Part shown: in pieces, positions 48,150-56,361 of the stretch
Numbering within the stretch: position 1 is the stretch's first letter
How the letters are laid out: each line of letters starts with the position of its first letter
Source: JAICMB01 sp035295125
GTDB lineage: Bacteria; Acidobacteriota; Terriglobia; Bryobacterales; Bryobacteraceae
NCBI GenBank assembly: GCA_035295125.1
Contig: DATGJP010000020.1
Span: 1 to 64,000 of the forward strand
DNA length: 64,000 bases
Direction of reading: 5' to 3'
Program-made: the position numbers and the translations under genes
The notes under the pieces: model-generated
Seen by the model: only the letters and a program-made list of their open reading frames with translations
Database searches by the model: none
What the model was told of the DNA's origin: nothing

Positions 48150-50802
48150 ATCGCAAAACCACTAGCGGATCGAGTGCCGCGGCACGCCGGGCGGGAATAT
48201 AGCAGGCGATCACGGCGATCAAGCCCAGGAGAGCGCTCACAAAGCCAAAAATGGAGAGGTCGCGGGGGCTAACGCGGAACAAAAGCGTCGCGAGCAGGCT
48301 GCCAACCGCGGCGGAGCCCGCCAAACCTACGGCCAGCCCCACGGCAGTGAGACGGAGCCCCTGCCCCACCACCAGTGAAAGCACATTGGGCACGCTGGCG
48401 CCCAATGCCATGCGCACACCGATTTCCTGCCGCCTCGCCGCAACGGAGTAAGAAACGACGCCGTAGATTCCGATCGCGGCCAGAAACAGTGCAATCGTCG
48501 CGAACGCGGACATCGCTTGCGCGATCACAATATTCGGAATGTGAGCGACCGAGAGGCGCTTCTCCATGGTTGCCACATCATGAAGTGGCTGGCCGCGGTC
48601 AACTTCCGAAACAGCGGTTTGGACGGCGCCGAAGACATCGTCAGGTTTGCCCTGCGTCCTCACCACCAGGTACATGCTCAACCCGTTGAACTGTGCATTG
48701 GGCAGGTAGACCTGCGGTTCCGGACGCTCCATTAACGTGTCGAGTTTCACATTGCCGACAACACCGACGATGGTCAGCCAATCGCCGCCTGGGCCTGCGG
48801 TGACCTGAATCCGTTTGCCGATCGGATCGGCGTCCGGCCATTCCTTCTCAGCCATCGTTCGATTGATAACGACGACATGCTGCGAGTCAGGACCGTCGCG
48901 TTCGGAAAGATAGCGACCAGTGATTAACGGTATTCCCATCGCAGCGTGATACCCGGGAGTGACCACGGTGAACTCCGTGTAAGGCGATTCGCCAGGCCGC
49001 GAAGCCGGACGCCCCTCCACCATGTAGTTCGGAGTGCTGTTGTTGCTATCGAAGGGAATATATAAGCCTGCTTCGGCAGCCTTCACTTGCGGCAAGCGCC
49101 GGATGCGACCCAGCACATCGGCATAGAAGGCCTGCGCACGACCTTTCGGCTTATACCTGGCCCGCGGCAGAAGGATTCGCGCCGTCAGCAGGTTGCCGGT
49201 CTGAAAGCCTGGGTCCACCGTGTAGATGCGCAGAATGCTCTTGATCAACAGGCCGGAGGCGACCAGCACAATCACCGCCAGCGCGAGTTCGAAGACAACA
49301 AGGCTCTTGCGAAGGCGAGCCGATCCCATGTTCGCCGATGCCTTGGAGCCGGTCTCCTTCAAGCTATGGCCAACCCGCCCGCGCGCGCAATTAAATGCGG
49401 GCGCAAAGCCAAAGATCAAACCGGCGATCATCGCGATGGCGAAGGTGTAGAACAGCACAGGCGTATCGATGCTGAACTGTCCCTCATTCGGCAGAAACAC
49501 GCGCACATCGCTGGGAATCAGGTGGCCGAGCCATTTGACACCATATACGGCGAACAGCACGCTGAGGCCGCCGCCGAGCAGAAACAGCAGCACATTCTCG
49601 GTCAGAACCTGGCGCATCAGACGAAAACGGCCCGCGCCGATGGCCAGGCGGATGGCCATTTCCCGCTGCCGGTTCGTCGCACGCGTGATCATCAGGTTCG
49701 CGACATTCGTGCACGCGATCAACAGCACACACCCGACGATTCCGAACATTAGCAGCACAGCGTTGCTTTGAGTTTCGTCCGCGATTTGGTCGCGAAGTGT
49801 GCGTACGAAAGCACCACGGTTGGTGTTCGTCTCGGGGTAAGCCTGCGCGAGGCGGCGGGAGACGGAGACGAGGTAAGCTCGTGCCGTAGCAACGCTAACG
49901 CCCGGTTGGACGCGTCCGATGGTCCTGAGCCAGCGGCCGGCGCGGTTGTGGCGCGCGGCCTCGGAAAGCGAGAGCGGCATCCAAATGTCCGCCCTGCCCA
50001 GGAGCGGGACGTGGAAGTTCGGAGGGATCACCCCAATGATGGTGACGGCACGGTCGTCGAGCATAATCGAACGGCCCGCGATGGAGCGGTCGGCGGCGAA
50101 ACGGTTCCTCCAAAGCGTGTCGCTAATCAGGGCAACGGGGGCCGCTCCGGCAACGTCGTCAGCGGACGTAAAATCGCGGCCCAACCCAGGCGAGACGCCG
50201 AGTATGTGGAAGAAATTAGAGTTGACAAGCGCCCCATCAAACGCCTCTGCCTGTGTCGCTCCAGCCAGCGCGAATGATGTTGAGGTCCAGCCCGTGATCC
50301 CGTCAATAATGTTGTGGCGCTCACTCCAATCGGTGATATCCGCGGGCGAAACCGATTGCATGATGCCGCCGCGCTTAGTGTCCATGTTGGAGACGACAAT
50401 CAGCCGGCCGGGATCGGGAAACGGCAGCGGGCGTAGTACGAACGTGTCAACAAGGCTGAAGATGGAGGTGTTGGCCCCAATACCGACCGCCAATGTAAGC
50501 ACTGACACGAGTGTGAAGCCAGGCGTCTTCTTCAACATTCGCGCGGCGTAGCGCAAGTCCTGCCTCAATTCGTCGAACAGCCGCAGCCCGCGGGCTTCGC
50601 GGCAGTTCTCCTTTACGCCCTGGACGGACCCGAATTCGACACGCGCCCGGCGCTCTGCCTGTTCGCGTGGTACACCCGCGCGGACCTGATCGTCGACGTA
50701 GGCGGCCATGTGGAAGCGCATCTCGACTTCCATGTCGCTTTCCACGCCGCCTCGACGAAAGATCCCGCGCCACAACGACGCGCATCGCGAGAGCAGGCTC
50801 AT
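48142..50802 (-). CDS. Acidobacterial-type MacB-like ABC permease
   Basis: Orphan permease of the FtsX/MacB fold, 886 residues, with the N-terminal prefix domain (MEVEMRFHMAAYVDDQVRAG, AERRARVEFGSVQGVKE, about 20-60) that marks the acidobacterial duplicated orphan permeases. Two FtsX-type units follow, each with a periplasmic MacB_PCD-like domain: TLVSVLTLAVGIGANTSIFS, then VLLMFGIVGCVLLIACTNVAN and MRQVLTENVLLFLLGGGLSV; the second unit has LVVFELALAVIVLVASGLLI and FVSALLGLIAVIACYIPARR near the end. There is no ATPase in the operon; the MacB-type ATPase at 32862 is unlinked. PadR precedes it with an ATGA overlap. Probably exports or senses an envelope compound; the substrate is unknown. Confidence 0.93.
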   Translation of the reverse strand: MSLLSRCASLWRGIFRRGGVESDMEVEMRFHMAAYVDDQVRAGVPREQAERRARVEFGSVQGVKENCREARGLRLFDELRQDLRYAARMLKKTPGFTLVSVLTLAVGIGANTSIFSLVDTFVLRPLPFPDPGRLIVVSNMDTKRGGIMQSVSPADITDWSERHNIIDGITGWTSTSFALAGATQAEAFDGALVNSNFFHILGVSPGLGRDFTSADDVAGAAPVALISDTLWRNRFAADRSIAGRSIMLDDRAVTIIGVIPPNFHVPLLGRADIWMPLSLSEAARHNRAGRWLRTIGRVQPGVSVATARAYLVSVSRRLAQAYPETNTNRGAFVRTLRDQIADETQSNAVLLMFGIVGCVLLIACTNVANLMITRATNRQREMAIRLAIGAGRFRLMRQVLTENVLLFLLGGGLSVLFAVYGVKWLGHLIPSDVRVFLPNEGQFSIDTPVLFYTFAIAMIAGLIFGFAPAFNCARGRVGHSLKETGSKASANMGSARLRKSLVVFELALAVIVLVASGLLIKSILRIYTVDPGFQTGNLLTARILLPRARYKPKGRAQAFYADVLGRIRRLPQVKAAEAGLYIPFDSNNSTPNYMVEGRPASRPGESPYTEFTVVTPGYHAAMGIPLITGRYLSERDGPDSQHVVVINRTMAEKEWPDADPIGKRIQVTAGPGGDWLTIVGVVGNVKLDTLMERPEPQVYLPNAQFNGLSMYLVVRTQGKPDDVFGAVQTAVSEVDRGQPLHDVATMEKRLSVAHIPNIVIAQAMSAFATIALFLAAIGIYGVVSYSVAARRQEIGVRMALGASVPNVLSLVVGQGLRLTAVGLAVGLAGSAAVGSLLATLLFRVSPRDLSIFGFVSALLGLIAVIACYIPARRAAALDPLVVLRYE

Positions 50803-51140
50803 ACTTCCCCCGGTAAGGCGTCGAGAACCCCGCCAACGCCGGCGCTCAGGCGGCGCCAGTTTTCGGTTTCGACCTTGAGTTGCCGGCGCCCGTCCGGTGT
50901 TAGCCGGTAATACTTCGCTTTGCGCTTGTTTTCGCTTTCACCCCACTCCGCCGTGATCAGTCCTCGATGCTCGAGGCGGTACAGCGCCGGGTACAGCGAG
51001 CCCTGCTGGATCTGCAGTCGCTCTTTCGACAACTGCTGAATACGCAGCAATATGCCATAGCCGTGCATGGGCTCAAGCGAAACCGATTTCAGGATCAGCA
51101 TCTCCAGCGTGCCCTGGAGAAGATCGGGTTGTTTATTCAT
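50799..51140 (-). CDS. PadR-family transcriptional repressor
   Basis: Winged-helix repressor of the PadR type, 113 residues, cytoplasmic. Start MNKQPDLLQGTLEMLILKSV is the family start and overlaps the stop of the 156-residue exported protein (ATGA). PadR motifs: GTLEMLILKSVSLEPMHGYG, QQGSLYPALYRLEHRGLITA (recognition helix and wing), and KAKYYRLTPDGRRQLKVETE. The short C-terminal helix fits the small PadR subgroup linked to acidobacterial permease genes. It is expected to repress this operon through the paired sites at 51701-51748. Confidence 0.94.
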   Translation of the reverse strand: MNKQPDLLQGTLEMLILKSVSLEPMHGYGILLRIQQLSKERLQIQQGSLYPALYRLEHRGLITAEWGESENKRKAKYYRLTPDGRRQLKVETENWRRLSAGVGGVLDALPGEV

Positions 51141-51607
51141 GGTTGTTTGTCGAAAACGATCTTGGTTCGAAATTCCTTGCCGTCGGCGCGCTTGAACCAC
51201 TCCTGATCAGTGATCTTCTTTCCGTCGTCAGAGAGTGTCCAATCTTCGGTGCGTTCCGATTCGCGGTCGGAACCGGGATTGTAAAGGTAGTGGAAGTGGA
51301 GTGTCTGGTCTTTCCACTCAGCGTTAATGATGCCGGCCTCGTCGCTGACGTGAGGCTCGCCTCCTCCGATAGGGATGGTGACGAAATTGAAGCCGCCTTT
51401 TCTGCCGTTCCGAAGATTCTCGATCTTGAGCCGCAGTTCGGTGCTCTTCTGTTGTACGGTGCGGATGGCGGTGAGCGTTCCGGGCGCCGGTTTCGCGCCG
51501 ATGAATTCTGTCTCGTCGATGTTGAGCTTCCAAACACCGGAGAAGTCGGGTTTTGTCTGGGCCGAAGCAGTCGCGGCGAGGAGTAGAGAGAGAAGAGCAA
51601 TTCGCAT
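51137..51607 (-). CDS. Small exported protein heading the PadR/permease operon
   Basis: 156 residues, not recognised beyond an exported beta-rich protein. Signal peptide MRIALLSLLLAATASAQ; the ATG was chosen for it, and the longer upstream frame is not conserved in character. Mature part: KPDFSGVWKLNIDETEFIGA (a motif common in acidobacterial exported proteins), LRLKIENLRNGRKGGFNFVTI, LHFHYLYNPGSDRESERTEDW and DQEWFKRADGKEFRTKIVFDK. These alternating strands suggest a lipocalin-like or beta-sandwich fold that binds a hydrophobic ligand (inference). First gene of the operon with PadR, permease and TPR protein, each overlapping the next. Confidence 0.75.
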   Translation of the reverse strand: MRIALLSLLLAATASAQTKPDFSGVWKLNIDETEFIGAKPAPGTLTAIRTVQQKSTELRLKIENLRNGRKGGFNFVTIPIGGGEPHVSDEAGIINAEWKDQTLHFHYLYNPGSDRESERTEDWTLSDDGKKITDQEWFKRADGKEFRTKIVFDKQP

Positions 51608-51700
51608 AGTCTTCGATCTGGCCCGGAAACCCGTATTCCGCACGCCGCTGCTCGACCATCAGTCATCGATGGCGAGTGACGTCGCACGGCTCATACACTC

Positions 51701-51748
51701 TCCTAGCCTGTCTAGGATTGTAGGAGAACTTTCCTAGACTGTCAAGGA
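51701..51748 (-). promoter_or_regulatory. Paired operator-like sites upstream of the PadR operon
   Basis: TCCTAGCCTGTCTAGGA (51701-51717) and TCCTAGACTGTCAAGGA (51732-51748) are two 17-bp copies with 31 bp between their starts, about three helical turns. The first has a full TCCTAG/CTAGGA dyad, the second an imperfect one. They lie 94-141 bp before the start of the exported protein gene and the second overlaps the purK stop. PadR repressors bind dyads in their own promoters, so these are candidate sites. No clear -35/-10 pair was found. Confidence 0.5.
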
Positions 51749-52873
51749 GAGACTTCGGCGGGCTTCAATAACAGTCGCGGATGCTTCCGCCACCGTTGAC
51801 TTCAGCGCGGTGAGATGGCCCATCTTCCGGCCGGGACGAGGCGCCATCTTGCCGTAAAGGTGCAGTTTCACGTCGGGGATGGCGCAGGCCGCGGGCCAGT
51901 TTGGCTCGCCATTGGTCCAGAGGTCGCCGAGAAGGTTGGCCATCGCCGCCGGACGCAGCATCTCCGTCGAACCCAGCGGCAAATCGCATATGGCGCGCAG
52001 TTGTTGTTCGAATTGACTGGTGACGCAGGCGTCGATCGTCAGATGACCTGAGTTGTGTGGACGCGGCGCAAGTTCGTTGATCAGCAGACTGCCTTGCCGC
52101 GTCACGAAAAACTCCGTGCACAGCACGCCCACTACCCCCAGCGTTTCGAGAACGCAGCGCGCAATCTCAACCGCCTCACGGGCAGTCTGTTCCGAGATCC
52201 GTGCCGGCGCCACCGAGACGTCCAGGATATGGCGCGAGTGGGCGTTTTCGACGGCACCCCAATGCACGAATTCACCAGCGGCCGAACGGGCGGCGACCAC
52301 CGAAACCTCGCACGCAAAATCGATGAACGCCTCGAGCACCGCTTCCTGCTCGCCGACCGCTTTCCAAGCAGCGTCAATCTGATCCGCGGACCGAATCATG
52401 TATTGGCCCTTGCCGTCGTAGCCAAAGGCCGCCGATTTCAGCACGGCCGGATATCCAAGCTCGGCGAGCGCCTGTTGCAATTCGGGAATCGACCGGACCT
52501 CACGGTATGGTGTCAATGGCAGGCCCGCACCGGTCAGGAAAGATTTCTCGCGGATGCGCTGTTGCGTGGTGTGCAGGATCGAACCGCTGGGGCGAACCGG
52601 CGCTGCCGATTCGGCTGCCGCCGCGGTGGGCGCGGGAACATTCTCGAACTCGAACGTGACCACGTTCACCTGGCTGGCAAACTCGCGCACGCGGTCGAGG
52701 TCGTCATACGCGGCGGTCACCTCGACATCAGCCACCTGGCCGGTGGGCGTGTCCTCGTCGGGTGAATACGTGTGGACGCGATAGCCCATGCGGCGCGCCG
52801 CAATGGTAAACATGCGCCCTAACTGTCCGCTTCCGAGAACTCCGATAGTCGCGCCCGGAAGAATGGGCTTCAC
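51734..52873 (-). CDS. purK: N5-carboxyaminoimidazole ribonucleotide synthase
   Basis: ATP-grasp enzyme of purine synthesis that carboxylates AIR at N5 using ATP and bicarbonate; 379 residues, usual length. GTG start overlapping the purE stop (GTGA). N-terminal IGVLGSGQLGRMFTIAARRM, ATP-grasp core FGYDGKGQYMIRSADQIDAAW, VLEAFIDFACEVSVVAARSA, and INELAPRPHNSGHLTIDACVTSQFEQ with the metal and ATP-binding Asn/Glu. The C-terminal domain has LHLYGKMAPRPGRKMGHLTAL. Works with PurE, which converts its product to CAIR. Confidence 0.97.
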   Translation of the reverse strand: MKPILPGATIGVLGSGQLGRMFTIAARRMGYRVHTYSPDEDTPTGQVADVEVTAAYDDLDRVREFASQVNVVTFEFENVPAPTAAAAESAAPVRPSGSILHTTQQRIREKSFLTGAGLPLTPYREVRSIPELQQALAELGYPAVLKSAAFGYDGKGQYMIRSADQIDAAWKAVGEQEAVLEAFIDFACEVSVVAARSAAGEFVHWGAVENAHSRHILDVSVAPARISEQTAREAVEIARCVLETLGVVGVLCTEFFVTRQGSLLINELAPRPHNSGHLTIDACVTSQFEQQLRAICDLPLGSTEMLRPAAMANLLGDLWTNGEPNWPAACAIPDVKLHLYGKMAPRPGRKMGHLTALKSTVAEASATVIEARRSLSLTV

Positions 52874-53352
52874 AGCAGCGAATCCTCGCGCACGCGAGCC
52901 GTCTGTTCCTCGCGATACTGGCGAAGCTTTTCGCGTAGAGTGGCATCGTTATTGGCGAGAATCGCGATTGCCAGCAACGCCGCATTCTGCGCCCCGGCGC
53001 GTCCAATGGCCAGCGTGCCCACAGGAATACCGCCGGGCATCTGCACGATCGACAAGAGCGAATCCATGCCTTTCAGCGCATGGGTCTCGACGGGAACGCC
53101 GAGCACCGGCAGCAGGGTGTTGGCCGCCACCATGCCGGGAAGGTGGGCCGCGCCACCCGCGCCTGCAATGATGACATGCAGGCCCCGCTCTTCCGCGCTG
53201 CTGGCGTACTCCACCATCCACTGGGGCGTCCGGTGAGCCGAAACAATGCGAGTTTCGTGCGGCACCTCGAAGCGCATAAGGATATCGGCAGCAGCCTGCA
53301 TGGTCTCCCAGTCGGACTTGCTACCCATGATGATGCCGACTCGTGGCGGCAT
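52870..53352 (-). CDS. purE: N5-CAIR mutase (PurE class I)
   Basis: Moves the carboxyl group of N5-CAIR to C4 in purine synthesis; 160 residues, usual length for class I. Motifs: IGIMGSKSDWETMQAAADIL-like opening (VGIIMGSKSDWETMQ), RIVSAHRTPQWMVEYA with the active-site His, IAGAGGAAHLPGMVAANTLL, PVLGVPVETHALKGMDSLLS and PGGIPVGTLAIGRAGAQNAA. Presence with purK fits the two-step bacterial route. 6 bp after the icd stop, in the icd-purE-purK operon. Confidence 0.97.
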   Translation of the reverse strand: MPPRVGIIMGSKSDWETMQAAADILMRFEVPHETRIVSAHRTPQWMVEYASSAEERGLHVIIAGAGGAAHLPGMVAANTLLPVLGVPVETHALKGMDSLLSIVQMPGGIPVGTLAIGRAGAQNAALLAIAILANNDATLREKLRQYREEQTARVREDSLL

Positions 53353-53358
53353 GGTTCG

Positions 53359-54819
53359 TTATTGGCCCTGTGCCAGCGAGTACCCGCGCTGCCCGTCGTA
53401 GGAGCGCAGGGATTCGGTCTTGACGATCTCCAGACCCTGGTCAAGCACGCGGCTCAGTAGGGCCAGTGTCTGCCGCGGATCGACGGCGCTTTTGCTCGTA
53501 AAGCGGCAGCGGAAGCTTTCGGTGCAGAACGTCTCCGACATCCCATCCGGCCAGACCTTGACGCCGCGGTTGTCGATCATGATGAGTTCCAGACCGTCGC
53601 CATTTGCCTTGCCGGCGACGGCGGCGAGGTCATTCGGCACCAGCGAAGGCCAGGCGACATAGACGTCGATGCCGTCAAGTTGGACCTGGGCCGCCTTCTG
53701 CTCTACCCGACCCGAGGTGGTGGCCTTATGCGTCGAAGCCGAGTACTGCGCTACTTTCAGCGTCTTCGGCCTCTTCCCGAGCCGATCGACCACAGCCTGC
53801 GCGAATTCCTTGGTCCCGACCTTCTCTTTGCTGCTTCCTTCCGTATAGATGTCGTAGGTGTGAACGCCATCCTCAATGGTGGACAGCCAGGCGTTGTGTA
53901 CCAGCTCGGCAATATCGTACTGCCCGATATGCACCAGCATCAGCACGCCGCCGAGCAGCAGCCCCGTAGGATTCGCGAGATTCTGGCCGGCGCGGCGCGG
54001 AGCCGACCCGTGGATCGCTTCGAACATGGCGCACTGTGTGCCAACGTTTGAGGAACCTGCCAGGCCAACCGATCCGGCAATCTGGGCCGCCACGTCCGAC
54101 AAAATGTCGCCGTACAAATTGGGCATTACGATCACGTCGAAAGCCTGCGGCGTGTCCGCCATCTTGGCCGCGCCAATATCGACGATCCAGTGCTCCTTCT
54201 CGATCTGCGGATAGTCCTGCCCAATTTCATTGAAGACCTGGTGGAAGAGACCGTCGGTCATCTTCATGATGTTGTCTTTGGTGAAGCAGGTCACCTTCTT
54301 GCGGTTGTGCTGCAGGGCGTACTCGAAGGCATACCGCACGATCTTTTCCGAACCGGGGCGCGAAATCAGCTTCAGGCACTGCACCACGTTCTCGCTCAGG
54401 CGGTACTCAATGCCCGCGTAGGTGTCCTCTTCGTTCTCGCGAACGATGACGACGTCCATGCCGGGATGTTTTGTCCTCACGAACGGATGGTAGGCAACGC
54501 ACGGCCGGACATTGGCGTAAAGACCTAACATTTTGCGAGTGGTGACATTCAAGCTCTTAAAGCCACCGCCCTGGGGCGTGGTGATGGGAGCCTTCAGGAA
54601 GACTTTGGTGCGGCGCATTGATTCCCACGCGCTCGGTTCGATGCCGGCCGTGTTGCCGCGCAAATAAACCTTCTCACCAATTTCGATGACTTCCGTCTCA
54701 ATTCGCGCGCCCGCCTCTTTTAAGATGTGAAGCGTCGCGGCCATAATTTCAGGACCGATTCCGTCGCCGTAAGCCACCGTCACCGGAACCGCTTTTGCCG
54801 TAGGAGTTGCACTAGCCAT
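53359..54819 (-). CDS. icd: Isocitrate dehydrogenase, Thermus-like long form
   Basis: Decarboxylating isocitrate dehydrogenase of the TCA cycle, most likely NADP-dependent but not certain from motifs. 486 residues, longer than E. coli Icd (416) and close to the ~496 of Thermus. Substrate- and metal-binding motifs: VTVAYGDGIGPEIMAATLHI, FKSLNVTTRKMLGLYANVRP, VRENEEDTYAGIEYRL, KVTCFTKDNIMKMTDGLFHQ and IVMPNLYGDILSDVAAQIAG, then HGSAPRRAGQNLANPTGLLL. Residues after ~340 form a C-terminal extension (VQLDGIDVYVAWPSLVPNDL, GLELIMIDNRGVKVWPDGMS, ALLSRVLDQGLEIVKTESLR), as in Thermus-type enzymes. First gene of the operon with purE and purK. Confidence 0.93.
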   Translation of the reverse strand: MASATPTAKAVPVTVAYGDGIGPEIMAATLHILKEAGARIETEVIEIGEKVYLRGNTAGIEPSAWESMRRTKVFLKAPITTPQGGGFKSLNVTTRKMLGLYANVRPCVAYHPFVRTKHPGMDVVIVRENEEDTYAGIEYRLSENVVQCLKLISRPGSEKIVRYAFEYALQHNRKKVTCFTKDNIMKMTDGLFHQVFNEIGQDYPQIEKEHWIVDIGAAKMADTPQAFDVIVMPNLYGDILSDVAAQIAGSVGLAGSSNVGTQCAMFEAIHGSAPRRAGQNLANPTGLLLGGVLMLVHIGQYDIAELVHNAWLSTIEDGVHTYDIYTEGSSKEKVGTKEFAQAVVDRLGKRPKTLKVAQYSASTHKATTSGRVEQKAAQVQLDGIDVYVAWPSLVPNDLAAVAGKANGDGLELIMIDNRGVKVWPDGMSETFCTESFRCRFTSKSAVDPRQTLALLSRVLDQGLEIVKTESLRSYDGQRGYSLAQGQ

Positions 54820-54923
54820 ATAAGGGAACCTTCAAAATAGCGGGTTTGCGATGGCCAGGGCAAGCGCGCTTCTCGAAATCAGGAGGATTCTCACCCGGCT
54901 CGGCCCAGCGTAATATAGAAGCC

Positions 54924-56273
54924 ATGGCCTCGGATTCCGAAACCCCGTTCAGGATTCTGGTGATGGGCGACTTTGGATCGACTTCCGGTTCAAATCGCCC
55001 CACCGTCATCGATCGCGACAATTTCGAGCATGTGTTGGAGCGTATGGCAGTTGCCCTCGAACTGCCGGGCGCCGGAACTCTGCGCATCAAAGAAATGGAC
55101 GATTTCCACCCCGATCGTCTCTTTAGTTCTTTGCAGATTTTCCAGGGATTGCGGGACGTTCGTGCGCAAATCGCAGACCCGCGCTCCTTTGAGCGGACCG
55201 CGTCGGAGTTGATGACCACCGCGCGGTCGTCTGAAAAGCCCGCCCCACCCCAGGACTTCCTGAGCTCCGGTAGTTTGTTGGAGCAGGTGGTGGAGCGTTC
55301 CCAGGAAGGGCCGGCGGCGGCCACGGCCCGCGGGCTCGATCCTTTCCAGCAGTACCTGCGGGCGATCGTGGCGCCTTACCTGGTACCACGCCCCGATCCA
55401 AAACAGGGCGAAATGTTGGCGCAGGTGGATAACGCGACGGCGGCGCAAATGCGGGCCCTGCTCCACTACAAGCCGTTCCAATCGCTGGAGGCAGCCTGGA
55501 CCAGCCTTTATTTCCTGGTCCGGCTCATCGAGACCGACACGGATCTGAAGATCTACGTGTGGCACATGCCGAAGAAGACGCTCGCAAGCGACCTTTTGCC
55601 CGCCACCGACCTGAAGAGCACGACGCTCTATCGGGTCCTCGTGAAGGAAACTGTCTCGACCCCCGGCGCTCATCCGTGGGCGGTCGTTGCCGGGAATTAT
55701 TCGTTCGGCCCGGGCGCTCAGGATGTCGAGATGCTCGGCCGTTTCGCGCTTTTAGCCGGCGCGGCGAACACACCGCTGATCGCGCGCGCGGACGCGTCCC
55801 TTCTCGGCGACGATCTGACTGCGTGGAGCGAGTTAAGAGCCATCGCGGAAGCAAAGTACATCGGCCTTGCGCTGCCCGGATTCCTGCTGCGGCTGCCATA
55901 CGGGAAGGAATCCAGTCCGACCGATACCTTCCATTTCGAAGAAATGGCGGACGAGCCGAAACATAGCGACTATCTCTGGGGGAACCCGTCGATCGCCTGC
56001 GCGGCCCTGATGGCTCAGGCATTCACGCGTGGAGGTTGGGAGATGCAGCCCGGCGATCTTCTCGATATGTCGGGCCTGCCCGCGCATGTTTACAAGAAAG
56101 ACGGCGAAGCTGTCATGAAGCCGTGCGCGGAAGTGCTGATGACCCAGGAAGAAGCGGAAGCGCTGATGGCCCTTGGGCTCATGCCGCTGCTGTCGATGAA
56201 GAACAGCGATCGGGTCCATTTGGCGGGCTTCCGGGCGATTAACGGGGAACCGCTCGCCGGGCGCTGGGACTAA
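54924..56273 (+). CDS. Orphan fused TssB/TssC-like contractile sheath protein
   Basis: 449 residues combining both type VI secretion sheath subunit families in one chain. The ATG (MASDSETPF) gives the expected TssB start. TssB-like part, about 1-110: FRILVMGDFGSTSG, PTVIDRDNFEHVLERM, LRIKEMDDFHPDRLFSSLQI. A linker (about 110-160) is followed by the TssC-like part: QMRALLHYKPFQSLEAAWTS, LYFLVRLIETDTDLKIYVWH, WAVVAGNYSFGPGAQDVEML, AKYIGLALPGFLLRLPYGKE, HSDYLWGNPSIACAALMAQA, ending GLMPLLSMKNSDRVHLAGFR. The C-terminal ~100 residues of classical TssC are missing. No other type VI gene is in the window. The upstream gene icd is divergent with a 104-bp gap, the downstream gap contains a strong hairpin pair. 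Function: could assemble a sheath-like tube, or be a relic; unknown. Confidence 0.85.
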   Translation: MASDSETPFRILVMGDFGSTSGSNRPTVIDRDNFEHVLERMAVALELPGAGTLRIKEMDDFHPDRLFSSLQIFQGLRDVRAQIADPRSFERTASELMTTARSSEKPAPPQDFLSSGSLLEQVVERSQEGPAAATARGLDPFQQYLRAIVAPYLVPRPDPKQGEMLAQVDNATAAQMRALLHYKPFQSLEAAWTSLYFLVRLIETDTDLKIYVWHMPKKTLASDLLPATDLKSTTLYRVLVKETVSTPGAHPWAVVAGNYSFGPGAQDVEMLGRFALLAGAANTPLIARADASLLGDDLTAWSELRAIAEAKYIGLALPGFLLRLPYGKESSPTDTFHFEEMADEPKHSDYLWGNPSIACAALMAQAFTRGGWEMQPGDLLDMSGLPAHVYKKDGEAVMKPCAEVLMTQEEAEALMALGLMPLLSMKNSDRVHLAGFRAINGEPLAGRWD

Positions 56274-56281
56274 TTTCTTAG

Positions 56282-56351
56282 GGTGGCGCAAGCGGTTTCG
56301 CCTGCGTTTGGACTTTACCGAGAACGCGCAGGCGAAACCGCCTGCGCCACC
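56282..56351. repeat. Hairpin repeat family A, inverted pair (best copy)
   Basis: Arms at 56282-56306 and 56327-56351 are reverse complements over 25 bp with one mismatch; each contains the core GCAGGCGGTTTCGCCTGC or a variant of it. The pair sits in the 88-bp gap between the convergent sheath and amidohydrolase genes and would form a very stable hairpin in both transcripts, so it is likely to work as a two-way terminator. Confidence 0.75.
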
Positions 56352-56361
56352 AAACCCGAAT

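Noticed and set aside
54924..56273. Type VI secretion gene cluster
   Set aside because: Only the sheath-like fusion is present; flanking genes belong to TCA/purine metabolism and an amidohydrolase.
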